Shown: positions 7,288 to 15,707 of the stretch, one piece after another | Numbering within the stretch: position 1 is the first letter of the stretch | How the letters are laid out: every line of letters begins with the position of its first letter | NCBI GenBank assembly: GCA_036558305.1 | Contig: DATBFX010000378.1 | Coordinates: 1-16,476 of the forward strand | Direction of reading: 5' to 3' | Length of the DNA: 16,476 bases | Origin: DATBFX01 sp036558305 | GTDB taxonomy: Bacteria > Chloroflexota > Chloroflexia > Thermomicrobiales > UBA6265 | Translations under genes and position numbers: made by a program | Notes under the pieces: generated by a model | Told to the model about the DNA's origin: nothing | Database searches by the model: none | The model's input: only the letters and a program-made list of their open reading frames with translations

Positions 7288-10200
7288 TTATCCACTCCCC
7301 ACGATACGAACCCTTCCCCCCGCAATCAACGCCGAAGACACGGAGACGTCCTTGGCCGTGCTGAGTTCGGCCAGTTTCGCGTCCCGGCGGGCGCGCAGGT
7401 TTTGCAGTTGCGACCGGCGCATCCGGCGGATGCGCTCGTCCACGACCTCGTCGAGGAGGGTCTCGGTTCGCCGGATCTTGGCGTCGAACGAGGCGCGGAG
7501 CGACGCGGTTCTCGCCGCCAGCAACGCCTGGTTGCGCCGCCGCACCTCGGCCTCGATCGCATCCCGGTGCGCCGCGATCCGGCCCGCCGCCACCGCCTCG
7601 GCCGCGACGAACTCCTCGTCGCGGCGCTCGATCGCCGCGGGCACGGGCGCCGATTCCTGGATCGCGCGGAGGAGTCCGGCAGCGCTCCGTTCGGCCAATA
7701 ACCCGTCGTCCCGGATGACGACCGACTCCAGCGTGACCGATTGGGTGACCCCGCGCACATCGACCAGATAGACGTAAAAGTGACCGTCCCCGGCCTCTTC
7801 CGGCGGACCCGAGATCTCGACGGATGCCGCCGGTGTACCGAGTGGCGTCCGCTCGCACCAGTACGCCCGCGCCGCCTCCGCCAACGGGTGGCGGACCGTG
7901 ACGAATTCGAGCGTCGGTCGCTGGCGCGCGAGTTCGCTGTCGAAGGTCAAGGGCATTGCGCGGTGTTCGCTCAACGCCGACCGGAAGCGGTCGGTCAGCC
8001 GGCTCGCCAGGCGCTTGCGTTCGATGAAACTCCGCAGGTAGTCGGCGAGCGACCGATCCAATTCCAGGGTCGCGCACGGTTCGTCCTCATCGAAGATCAG
8101 CCGCGCCCGCGGAAACTCGAGTCGGACAAACGTCCCCACCAGGGCCCGCACCTCGTCGCCCGACACGTACCGGCCGCTGCCGATGGTCTGCTCGATCCGC
8201 TGGTCGAAGATCTGTCCTTGGCCAAGGAGTTGGTCCTTATGCCGCTCCAACTCCGCCTCTTCTTGCTGACGGCGGACGATCCGGACGGCCGCCTGCTCAG
8301 CCAGTTGCGCTTCCTCCACCGGTGTGAGGCGCCCCTGCAGCGCCTCTCGCGACAGCTTGACGATCTCGGCACCGAGGATGGCTTCCAGGTCGCCGATCGA
8401 CTGTTCGAACAACCTGATCCGCTCGTACAGGCGCTGAAAGATGCGCGTCTCGATCGTGTCCTCTATGAAAAAATTGTAGATGCGGATGCGCTCGTGCTTC
8501 TGCCCGAATCGGTCAAGTCGGCCGATCCGCTGCTCGACCTGCATCGGATTCCAGGGCAAGTCGTAGTTGACGAGGATGTCGCAGAACTGAAAGTCGAGCC
8601 CTTCGGCGCCGACCTCCGACGACAGCAGCACCTTGACGCTCGGATCGGACGCGAACCGGTCGATGATACGGCGACGGTCGGCGATCGGGACATCACCATG
8701 GATCGCCTCCACGCCGTAGCCGAGATCGTGCAGTTTTCGCTTGAGGTAGCGCAAGGTCCCCTTGAAGAAGGAAAAGACCAGCGCCTTGCTCTCGGGAGAC
8801 TCCGCCAACGCCTGTCGCAACGTGGCCTCGAATTGATCGAATTTGGAATCCCCCTCGCCGATCGCACGCGACCGCGCCAGGAGGAGTTGGTCTAGGTGGC
8901 TCTGGTCGTCCGGATCGGGTTGGTGGAGATCGAAGGTCGACAGATCGACCTCGTGCCGGATTTGCCCTCCCCGCCGTGCGGCTTCTTCGAGGCGCTCCCG
9001 CATGGCGGCCAGGCAACTGGCCGCCTGCCGCTCCTTCATGACCGCCGCGAACCCGGTTGCGCCCGGTCTGGCTCGACGCAAATCCTCACGCGTCTGGCGG
9101 AGCACGGCCTCGTAGAAGTCGCGCTCCGCCGGAGAGAGCGTGACGCGGATGCTGAACGGCGCGCGGACCGCTCCGTGCGCGACCTCGCGCTTGCGGGTCC
9201 GTGAGAGGATCACCGAGAGCGTATTGAGCTCCATCAGATCCCATTGCATCGAGACCCGATCCTCGATCGAATCCTCGCGTCCCGAAAAGGCGAAATCGCT
9301 GAGCCGAGCCAACGTCTGTCGATAGATCGGGTTGCCCGTAAAGCGGTCGCGGAGCAGCGTCGCCTCCACCCGTCGCAACTCGCCGTACGCACGCCGGTAG
9401 TCGCCCTTCGCCACGAGCCGCGAGACGGTGTTGACGATCTCGTTCGGCCGCACGTGCTCCTCGAACAGATCGGGATTGTCGAAGTCTTCCGGTGCCAGCA
9501 AGTTGAGCAGGTTGAAGAGGTCCCGGTTCCGCAGGTGAAGCGGCGTCGCCGTCAGAAACACGACCGCGTCGGCGCTGTTGACGAGCGCGGCCCCGAGGCG
9601 GTAGGTGCGCGCCTCCTCGTTGCGCATGTGGTGGGCTTCGTCGACGATCAGCAGGTCCAGGGGGAGACCAACCTCGACGATCTCCTCCGCAAAGCCAGGA
9701 CGACGCAGCATCTCGAACGAGGCGATGGCGCGAACGGGCAAGGCGTGGCCAAGGCGACGAAAGTCGTCGATCATCCGGCGCACACGCGCGGAGTCGAGGA
9801 TCTCGAATTCCTCTTCGAACCGGTTGCGCAGCTCGTCCTGCCACTTGGTGGTCAGACGCGACGGGCAGAGCACGAAGACGCGGGGGATCTCGAGCCGTGC
9901 CTTCAGCTCCAAGTAGATGATGGCCGCTTCGATCGTCTTGCCGAGCCCGACTTCGTCGGCGATCAGGATCCGTTGGTTCACGCTGCGCAGGAACTTCAAT
10001 GCCGGGCGAAACTGGTACGGCTCGTAGACGGTGCGGGACGATCGGTAGGAGTAGAGCGCGTCGGTCAGTGGCGTGCGGAGCTTGGCGAGCGTCAATTCCC
10101 GGACCAATTCGTCGCGGCTCACCCAGCGCGGCCGGTTCTGAACCGGGATGAGCTCCAATTGCGTCTCGGAGTACCACGCTTCCAATTGATCGATCTGGAC

Positions 10201-10374
10201 CTCGACCTCGAAGCCGTCTGCACCCCGCCGCGGACCGCCGACGACCGCCCCCCGCCGAGAGCCGTCGGCCTTCAGACGAACCCTGTCGCCCGGCTTGAAG
10301 CACGGACCGTTCGATGGCGTCGTTGCCGCCACTTCGGTCGATTGGCCGGCGCGGCTTTCGAGGAGGACGTTCAC
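7288..10374 (-). CDS. RapA-like SNF2-family DEAD/DEAH helicase
   Basis: A 1028-residue protein from GTG 10374, chosen because GGAG lies eight bases upstream; ATG 10458 would add 28 unconserved-looking residues and lacks a good site. Domains: a small basic N-terminal segment with FKPGDRVRLKADGS (KOW/SH3-like, about 26-39). The SNF2 ATPase follows: motif I DEVGLGKT (140-147), motif II DEAH (245-248) and motif III TATP (275-278). The C-terminal helicase lobe has VGAEGLD (588-594) and QRIGRLDRFGQ (615-625). A long C-terminal region ends in an Arg/Glu-rich coiled coil (about 900-1010). Family knowledge: RapA/HepA-type translocases remodel protein-nucleic acid complexes; similar stand-alone enzymes of this size occur in DISARM (DrmD) and Dpd (DpdE) loci. 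Those partners are not identified here. The downstream nuclease-like gene suggests a helicase-nuclease unit of defence or repair type. Confidence 0.88.
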   Translation of the reverse strand: MNVLLESRAGQSTEVAATTPSNGPCFKPGDRVRLKADGSRRGAVVGGPRRGADGFEVEVQIDQLEAWYSETQLELIPVQNRPRWVSRDELVRELTLAKLRTPLTDALYSYRSSRTVYEPYQFRPALKFLRSVNQRILIADEVGLGKTIEAAIIYLELKARLEIPRVFVLCPSRLTTKWQDELRNRFEEEFEILDSARVRRMIDDFRRLGHALPVRAIASFEMLRRPGFAEEIVEVGLPLDLLIVDEAHHMRNEEARTYRLGAALVNSADAVVFLTATPLHLRNRDLFNLLNLLAPEDFDNPDLFEEHVRPNEIVNTVSRLVAKGDYRRAYGELRRVEATLLRDRFTGNPIYRQTLARLSDFAFSGREDSIEDRVSMQWDLMELNTLSVILSRTRKREVAHGAVRAPFSIRVTLSPAERDFYEAVLRQTREDLRRARPGATGFAAVMKERQAASCLAAMRERLEEAARRGGQIRHEVDLSTFDLHQPDPDDQSHLDQLLLARSRAIGEGDSKFDQFEATLRQALAESPESKALVFSFFKGTLRYLKRKLHDLGYGVEAIHGDVPIADRRRIIDRFASDPSVKVLLSSEVGAEGLDFQFCDILVNYDLPWNPMQVEQRIGRLDRFGQKHERIRIYNFFIEDTIETRIFQRLYERIRLFEQSIGDLEAILGAEIVKLSREALQGRLTPVEEAQLAEQAAVRIVRRQQEEAELERHKDQLLGQGQIFDQRIEQTIGSGRYVSGDEVRALVGTFVRLEFPRARLIFDEDEPCATLELDRSLADYLRSFIERKRLASRLTDRFRSALSEHRAMPLTFDSELARQRPTLEFVTVRHPLAEAARAYWCERTPLGTPAASVEISGPPEEAGDGHFYVYLVDVRGVTQSVTLESVVIRDDGLLAERSAAGLLRAIQESAPVPAAIERRDEEFVAAEAVAAGRIAAHRDAIEAEVRRRNQALLAARTASLRASFDAKIRRTETLLDEVVDERIRRMRRSQLQNLRARRDAKLAELSTAKDVSVSSALIAGGRVRIVGSG

Positions 10375-10781
10375 GTGAAATGCTCCATCGGTTTCGGCAT
10401 GGCGAGCGCGGGTTGCCACTGATTGGGGACGATCGACGAAGGCACGCCGCCTCGGCATGCCCCATGGCCGGAGACATTTATTCGGTGGTCGTGTCTCCGA
10501 ACGAGCATCCTGCCAGAAATGCAGCGATGCCGCAAGTCACTCGCTGAGTACCAATAAAACGGCAACTCTCCGCTTCGAAATCGAGAAGCAAGCAATGCGA
10601 TGGACCGGTCACCGGCAACCGTCTCCCGCTATACCAATCATCATATCCTTGGGAACGGTTATGGGAATGACCGATTGGTCCGTGACCAACCGACGACCAC
10701 CGGTCACCGACCTTGACTGACGACCCTGCCGCACGCCACACAGCAGAGTCGGGCGAGACGACGGGACTCCGTTCGTTTTCG
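10375..10781. other. Gene-free stretch between the antiporter and helicase genes
   Basis: Both neighbours are on the minus strand, so this holds the antiporter's 3' end and the helicase leader. No coding frame is convincing. It is less GC-rich than its surroundings around 10540-10680. Seen: a perfect inverted repeat TTGGTC/GACCAA with a three-base loop near 10675-10689, a wider pair ACCAATC...GATTGGT around 10633-10679, and a GACC-rich low-complexity tract (about 10685-10730) that shares CTGACGACC with the reverse complement of the 3' end of the deacetylase gene. No strong T-rich terminator or consensus promoter is seen. Confidence 0.5.
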
Positions 10782-12506
10782 TTACTCCTCATCCACAGGT
10801 GCAATAACCCGCCCCGGCTCGTAAAACGCCGTCCGCCGCCGCGACACCAGCGCCGTGGCCTCCCGCGCCGAGACCCCTTGCCACCTCAGCACCCGGCGGA
10901 CGAATTCCAACCCGGCTTCGAACTCGGGTTGGACGACCTCGTCGGCGCCGGAGCCGGACAGGCTGATCCCGTGTTCGCCGCTCGGGGCGCGGGCGACGAC
11001 GCGGATGTCCGGGTTCATCGTCCGTGCGTGGCGGATAGTCGAGCGGGCGGCGACCAGATCGGGTGTCGCGATCGCGATCGTGCGGGCGCGCCCCACGCCG
11101 GCGCGGTGGAGGAGCGCCTCCGACCCCGCATCGCCGTAGTAGGCGGCGATCCCCTCCGCCCGCAACTCCCGCACGATCGCCGGGTTCAGATCGACCACGG
11201 TGAACCCGAACCCGCGCCGCCGCAGCGCCTCGCCGAGTTCCCGTCCGACCCGCCCGTAGCCGCAGATGACGACGTGGCGAACCGGTTCGCCGGGCGCGGA
11301 CGGCGGCCCGGCCTGGCTCCGTTCGTGCGCCGAGACACCGGGGAGGAGACCGGCCAGCGCGGTGAGGCTGGACGACGCGGCCAGCAGTCCCGGCACCACC
11401 AGGATCGACCCGAGCGCGGCGGCGAGGATGAGCCCGTACTGGTCCCGGTCGATCAGGTGGTCGTCCAACCCGACGCCGGCCAGGACGAAGCTGAACTCCC
11501 CCATCTGGGCGAGCAGGATCGCGGCGAGGGTGGCGGTCCGATGATCGACCCCGGCCGTCAAATACGCCCCGCCCGTGATGATCAGCTTGCCGATCACCAG
11601 CGCCGCGATCAGCAGCACGACCGTCGCCGCGTGGTGGACGACAAATCCGGGGTCGAGCAGCATCCCGACGGCGACGAAGAAGAGCGTCGCGAAGACGTCC
11701 CGCAAGGGGACGATCTCCGCCATCACCTGATTGTCGAACTCCGATTCCGAGATCACGATCCCGGCAAGGAACGCCCCCAACGCGAACGACAACCCCGCCT
11801 CGTGGGCCGCCAGTGCGGTCCCCAACGCGATCAGCACGATCGTCAGCAAGAAGAGCTCCCGCGAACCGGTACGGGCGACGGCGAACAGCACTCGTGGGAC
11901 GACCTTGGCGCCGACCACGATCACGACGAACAAGGCTACTGCAGCGGTGGCGATCGACTGCAGCAGCGTCGCCGCCAGGTCGTCTCCCTCCCCAGAGATG
12001 ACCGGGAGAAAGGCAAGCATCAGGACAAGACTGAGGTCCTGGACGATCCCGAGTCCCAGGGCCACGGTCCCATGCGGGCTCTCCACCTCGCCGCGACCGA
12101 GCAGAAGCTTGATCGCGACGATCGAGCTGGAGATCGCGAAGGCACCGCCCAGCTCGAGCGCCGCCGCAAACGACCACCCGATCAGCAGCCCGACCCCCGT
12201 CCCCAGCGCGATCGTCAACGGGATCTGGATCGCGCCGGCGATCAGGGCAATCCGGCGCACTTCCAGCAGTTCGTCCAGGGAAAACTCGACCCCCAACGCG
12301 AACATCAAGAAGGCGACGCCGAGGTTGGCGAGGAGGAGCACGCGGTCGCGGTCGGCGTTGAAGCCCGGCGTGTTGGGACCGATCAGGACACCGGCCAGGA
12401 TGTAGCCGACCAGGATCGGCAAGCCGAGCCGCTGGGCGATCATCCCACCGAGAAAAGCGGCGCCCAGGGTCAAGACGAGGTCGACGATGAGTCGGAGGTC
12501 TTCCAC
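10782..12506 (-). CDS. Monovalent cation:proton antiporter (CPA2, KefB/KefC type) with TrkA-N domain
   Basis: A 574-residue membrane protein. GTG 12506 is chosen for the GGAGGG site six bases upstream; the frame extended to 12818 adds non-membrane shadow sequence. Residues 1-385 are a run of about twelve hydrophobic segments with the family stretches GLPILVGYILAGVLIGP (28-44), ALGVEFSLDELL (70-81), GIVQDL (153-158) and FALGAFLAGI (241-250). Residues 410-530 form a Rossmann RCK/TrkA-N domain: VVICGYGRVG (412-421), D439 at the end of the second strand, and YYGDA (456-460). The C-terminus has no TrkA-C domain. Family knowledge: it exchanges K+ or Na+ for H+ across the inner membrane, gated by nucleotide binding at the Rossmann domain. 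It lacks the glutathione-system partner genes of E. coli Kef. It is transcribed divergently from the LuxR regulator. Confidence 0.9.
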   Translation of the reverse strand: MEDLRLIVDLVLTLGAAFLGGMIAQRLGLPILVGYILAGVLIGPNTPGFNADRDRVLLLANLGVAFLMFALGVEFSLDELLEVRRIALIAGAIQIPLTIALGTGVGLLIGWSFAAALELGGAFAISSSIVAIKLLLGRGEVESPHGTVALGLGIVQDLSLVLMLAFLPVISGEGDDLAATLLQSIATAAVALFVVIVVGAKVVPRVLFAVARTGSRELFLLTIVLIALGTALAAHEAGLSFALGAFLAGIVISESEFDNQVMAEIVPLRDVFATLFFVAVGMLLDPGFVVHHAATVVLLIAALVIGKLIITGGAYLTAGVDHRTATLAAILLAQMGEFSFVLAGVGLDDHLIDRDQYGLILAAALGSILVVPGLLAASSSLTALAGLLPGVSAHERSQAGPPSAPGEPVRHVVICGYGRVGRELGEALRRRGFGFTVVDLNPAIVRELRAEGIAAYYGDAGSEALLHRAGVGRARTIAIATPDLVAARSTIRHARTMNPDIRVVARAPSGEHGISLSGSGADEVVQPEFEAGLEFVRRVLRWQGVSAREATALVSRRRTAFYEPGRVIAPVDEE

Positions 12507-12769
12507 CGATGTCCCTCCAGGCCGCCGGGCGCGATCGGTAGACGATCCGACGGGTGCAAGCGACAGGGGTGGAGCGGTCTGCCCGCATCCAGTGTAGCGG
12601 GTTCGCACCGGCCCTGCCCTGTCGATTCGGCCCAATGCGTTTGGGCAAAAACGCGTGCTCGCACGCGGGCGCGGCGCAACTGGCGTACCATAGACATGGC
12701 AATTGTTCCGCGGCCGAGGCGACCCCACCGGCGCGGTCTCCGGCCCCACCGTTTGCGGCGATCGAAACC
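12507..12769. promoter_or_regulatory. Divergent control region between antiporter and LuxR-regulator genes
   Basis: A 263-nt region between divergent starts. It contains a perfect 7-bp inverted repeat CGCGTGC-TC-GCACGCG (12652-12667), a plausible operator or hairpin. TACACT on the minus strand (12596-12591) is a -10 candidate for the antiporter, without a recognisable -35. The forward region around 12685-12705 is the most AT-rich part, but no clear -10/-35 pair is seen. Shared regulation by the regulator at 12770 is possible from position alone. Confidence 0.4.
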
Positions 12770-15343
12770 ATGACCTCGTTGTCGACGGAAACCTTCCCAG
12801 CCGACGTGCCGCCCCCACCGGAACTCGATCGTCAGATCGCCCCGGTGGTCGCCTTGCCGCGCCCGCTGACGTCGCTGGTCGGCCGCGATCGCGAGGTGGC
12901 GGCGGCCCGGACGTTCCTGCTCGATCCGACCTGCCGCCTCCTGACCCTGACCGGCCCCGGCGGCGTCGGCAAAACGCGCCTGGCGGTGCGCGTCGCGGCC
13001 AGTCTCAGCAACCACTTCGCCGACGGCGTCGTCTTCGTCCCGCTCGCCGCGGTCGCCCGCGCCGATCTCGTCCTACCGACGATCGCCCAGGCGTTCGGGC
13101 TGCGCGACCTCCCGGACCAAAGCCTCTCGGAACGCCTCGCCGCGGCCCTCCACGACCGCCAGCAATTGCTCGTCCTCGACAACCTGGAGCACCTCATCGC
13201 CGCCACGCCGGACCTGGCCTCCTTGCTCGCGTCCTGCCCCGCCCTCCACATCCTGGCGACGAGCCGGACCCGCCTCCGCCTCTCCGGCGAGCAGGAGTAC
13301 CCGGTCCCGCCCCTCCCGGCCCCCCCGGACCAGCCGTCGCCCTCCGCCGCTACCGTGACCGGATCGCCCGCCGTCGCCCTCTTCGTCGAGCGTGCCCGCG
13401 CCGCCAACCCGGCCTTCGCCCTGACCGACGCCAACGCCCCCGCCGTCGCCGCCCTCTGCCGCCGCCTCGACGGGTTGCCGCTGGCGATCGAACTCGCCGC
13501 CGCCCGCACCCGCGTCCTCTCCCCCACCGCCCTGGTGGCCGGTCTGGAACGCCGTCTCCCCCTCCTCACCGGCGGCCCCCGCGACCTCCCGACCCGCCTC
13601 CAAACCATGGCCAACGCCGTCGCCTGGTCCTACGACCTCCTCTCCCCAGAAGAACGGACCCTCTTCCGCCGCCTCGCCGTCTTCGTCGGCAGCTTCACGC
13701 TCGACGCGGCGGAAGCCGTAGGCGGAGACGGACAGACGGACAGACGGACAGACGGAACTGGCGGCGCTTCTCTGTCCGTCTCTCCGTCTGTCCGTCTGTC
13801 CGTCTTAGACCGCATCGCCGCCCTCATCGACGGCAGTCTCTTGCAACAAGAAGAGACGGCGGCGGACGGTGGGTTGGGTGCGGTTCGCTTCGGGATGTTG
13901 GAGACGATCCGCGAGTTCGGGTGGGTGCAACTGGCGGCCGAGGACGACCCGGTCGAGATTCGCAGGCGGCACGCCGGCCATTTCATGGAGTTGGCGGTCG
14001 CGGCGGGAGAGGCGCTCAGCGGCGGCGAGCAGGGGACGTGGCTGCAACGATTGGACGCCGACCACGACAATCTGCGGGCGGCGTTGGGCTGGCTCCTCGA
14101 CCGGCAGGAGGACGAATCGGCGCTCCGGTTGGCCTCGGCGCTCTGGCGCTACTGGGAGATCCGCGGCCACCTCCGGGAAGGGAGCGCCTGGCTCGAGCGC
14201 GCCCTGGCGATCGGCGCGGGCGCTCCCGCCGCCCTCCGTGCCTCGGCCCTCAACGGTCTCGGCAATCTGCTCAGTTACCTCGGCGATCCGGCGCAGGCGC
14301 AATCCGCTTACGAGGCGAGTCTGTCCCTGCGCCGCGATTTGGCAGACCCGCAGGGGATTGCCGACAGTCTCAACAACCTCGGTCTCCTGGCGACCGACAG
14401 CGGCGACTACGCGCGGGCGCGATCCCTCCACGACGAAAGCCTGGCGCTCCGCCGCGAATTGGGCGACCGCCGGGGACTCGCGCTCTCGCTCAACAACCTC
14501 GGCGATCTGGCGCTGGCGGAAGGGGATGTGCAGCGCGCCTGGGATCTCCATCAGGAAGCCCTGGCGGTCCGCCGCGATCTGCGCGATCTCCGCGGCGTCG
14601 CCTATTCGCACAACAACCTCGGCGCCGTGGCCGCCCGCCGGGACGATCCCGCCGCCGCCCGCCCGCTCCTGGACGACGCCCTTGCCCTCTTTCGCCGCCT
14701 CGGCGACAAGGCCGGTTTGGCCGAGGCGCAGGCCAACCTGGGCCGCGTCGCGCTGTCGCAAGGCGAACCGCGCCAGGCCGCCGCGGCGCTCTCGACCGCC
14801 CTCGCCCTGCGCGCCGACTTCGGCGACCTCCGCGGCGTCGCCGAGTGCCTGGAAGGGCTGGCGGCGATCGACGACGCCCGGCTCCCGGCCCCCCCGCGCG
14901 TGCGCCTGCTCGGCGCGGCGGCGACCCTCCGCACCGCCATCGGCATCCCCATCCAGGCCGTCGACCGGCCACGCCTGGAGCGCACCCTCGAAGTCCTCCG
15001 GCGTCGCCTCGACCGCGACGCCTTCACCGCGGCGTTCGACGGCGGCCGTCTCCTCGCCACCGAGCAGGCGATCACCGAGGCGACCCAACTGGCCGACGCG
15101 ATCGATCGCCTCGCCGACCGCGACGCCACCGACCACGGTCCCACCGAGTCCACGCTGCTCACCCCGCGCGAGATCGAGGTCCTCCACCTCCTGGCCGAGG
15201 GCCGCTCCGACCGCGAGATCGCCGACGCCCTCTTCCTCAGCCCGCGCACCGTCTCCAGCCACGTCGGCCACATCCTCGCCAAACTCGATGTCCCCTCCCG
15301 CGCCGCCGCCATCGCCATCGCGCTCAGGCAACGGCTGGTCTGA
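12770..15343 (+). CDS. AAA-ATPase/TPR transcriptional regulator with LuxR-type DNA-binding domain
   Basis: An 857-residue protein. ATG 12770 is preferred: the family region begins with ALPRPLTSLVGRDRE (28-42), and the 72 codons upstream to 12554 look non-coding; no clear ribosome binding site precedes it. Seen: Walker A GPGGVGKT (62-69), Walker B LLVLDNLE (133-140), ATSR (163-166), GLPLAIELAAAR (235-246), then about six TPR-like repeats (roughly 480-700, repeating NNLG and ALR motifs). A GerE/LuxR helix-turn-helix (LTPREIEVLHLLAEG...TVSSHVGHILAKL) fills 796-857. Family knowledge: STAND-type ATPases of this shape act as large signal-gated switches for transcription and are numerous in Chloroflexota. 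Residues 319-346 (GGDGQTDRRTDG to SPSVRLSV) are encoded by an inserted hairpin repeat between the winged-helix part and the TPR part. Confidence 0.9.
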   Translation: MTSLSTETFPADVPPPPELDRQIAPVVALPRPLTSLVGRDREVAAARTFLLDPTCRLLTLTGPGGVGKTRLAVRVAASLSNHFADGVVFVPLAAVARADLVLPTIAQAFGLRDLPDQSLSERLAAALHDRQQLLVLDNLEHLIAATPDLASLLASCPALHILATSRTRLRLSGEQEYPVPPLPAPPDQPSPSAATVTGSPAVALFVERARAANPAFALTDANAPAVAALCRRLDGLPLAIELAAARTRVLSPTALVAGLERRLPLLTGGPRDLPTRLQTMANAVAWSYDLLSPEERTLFRRLAVFVGSFTLDAAEAVGGDGQTDRRTDGTGGASLSVSPSVRLSVLDRIAALIDGSLLQQEETAADGGLGAVRFGMLETIREFGWVQLAAEDDPVEIRRRHAGHFMELAVAAGEALSGGEQGTWLQRLDADHDNLRAALGWLLDRQEDESALRLASALWRYWEIRGHLREGSAWLERALAIGAGAPAALRASALNGLGNLLSYLGDPAQAQSAYEASLSLRRDLADPQGIADSLNNLGLLATDSGDYARARSLHDESLALRRELGDRRGLALSLNNLGDLALAEGDVQRAWDLHQEALAVRRDLRDLRGVAYSHNNLGAVAARRDDPAAARPLLDDALALFRRLGDKAGLAEAQANLGRVALSQGEPRQAAAALSTALALRADFGDLRGVAECLEGLAAIDDARLPAPPRVRLLGAAATLRTAIGIPIQAVDRPRLERTLEVLRRRLDRDAFTAAFDGGRLLATEQAITEATQLADAIDRLADRDATDHGPTESTLLTPREIEVLHLLAEGRSDREIADALFLSPRTVSSHVGHILAKLDVPSRAAAIAIALRQRLV
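13726..13805. repeat. Near-perfect 31-nt inverted repeat inside the LuxR-regulator gene
   Basis: The left arm 13726-13756, built from the octamer GACGGACA, is complementary to 13775-13805, built from CCGTCTGT, at 30 of 31 positions; the loop is 18 nt (13757-13774). The element keeps the reading frame and encodes a polar, low-complexity loop (QTDRRTDG...SVSPSVRLSV). The pyrimidine arm matches the tract at 2511-2556 in sequence and unit. The element would form a very stable hairpin in the mRNA or in single-stranded DNA. Confidence 0.9.
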
Positions 15344-15345
15344 CG

Positions 15346-15448
15346 CCGGAGGGCGGAAGGCGGAAGGCGGAGGGCGGGAAAGGGCGGGAGAGGGCGAGGT
15401 GAACGTCGTCATCCCCACGCCTTCCGCCCTCCGCCCTCCGCCCTCCGG
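15346..15448. repeat. GGCGGAGG/CCTCCGCC inverted repeat after the regulator stop codon
   Basis: The left arm 15346-15376, units of GGCGGAGG or GGCGGAAG, is complementary to 15418-15448 at 28 of 31 positions; one of the three differences would be a G-U pair in RNA. The loop is 41 nt. It starts only three bases after the stop codon, so it could protect or terminate the message, but no T-tract follows the right arm. It has the same design as the hairpin at 13726-13805 with a different repeat unit. Confidence 0.85.
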
Positions 15449-15516
15449 TGTCCGTAAAACTACTGACTCCGCGCCGGCGCGAAATCGGTAATCCACAGGA
15501 TGACGGCGAGACGGCG

Positions 15517-15568
15517 TTCCCGCAGGATAGGGGCGCAACCGGAACAACGGTTGCGCGTCGTGCGGGAA
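15517..15568 (+). ncRNA. Candidate structured RNA element (double-stem hairpin)
   Basis: The outer stem TTCCCGCA (15517-15524) pairs perfectly with TGCGGGAA (15561-15568). The inner stem GCGCAACCG (15533-15541) pairs perfectly with CGGTTGCGC (15548-15556) around a six-base GAACAA loop. The two stems are separated by an asymmetric internal loop of 8 and 4 bases. Seventeen perfect pairs in a non-repetitive sequence are unlikely by chance. It lies 100 nt before the terminator at 15669, so it may be part of a small RNA or of the regulator's 3' untranslated region. The strand is chosen from the terminator; the structure itself would form from either strand. Confidence 0.4.
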
Positions 15569-15668
15569 GGGTCAGCCGGCCGCGGACAACCGGTCGCCTC
15601 CCTCCACAGCTCGACACCCCAACCCCCGGTCGGGACTTCAGCCACCCCGACCAAACTCCTTCCTCCAC

Positions 15669-15707
15669 GGCGCCCCGGGTCTGCACCCCCGGGGCGCCGC
15701 CCCTTTT
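15669..15707 (+). terminator. Rho-independent terminator
   Basis: A perfect 11-bp GC-rich stem GGCGCCCCGGG / CCCGGGGCGCC (15669-15679 and 15688-15698) with an 8-base loop is followed within a few bases by TTTT (15704-15707). The T-run is on the forward side only, so it ends forward transcripts: either the regulator mRNA with a 325-nt tail or a small RNA from this stretch. Confidence 0.75.

Noticed and set aside
10713..12773. Forward open frame of 686 codons opposite the antiporter
   Set aside because: Composition is a charged Arg/Asp/Gln/His shadow without domains; the reverse strand encodes a clear membrane antiporter.
13726..13805. CRISPR-like direct repeats
   Set aside because: The units are contiguous octamers without spacers and form an inverted repeat; there is no cas gene in the window.
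12703..15402. Long open frame of 899 codons overlapping the LuxR regulator on the same strand
   Set aside because: Its product is almost entirely Arg/Pro/Gly, as expected from a shifted frame of GC-rich DNA; the ATPase, TPR and LuxR motifs lie in the other frame.
13805..15547. Reverse open frame of 580 codons opposite the regulator
   Set aside because: A Gly/Ala/Glu/Arg-rich shadow that also crosses the repeat hairpin; no ribosome binding site or family motif.
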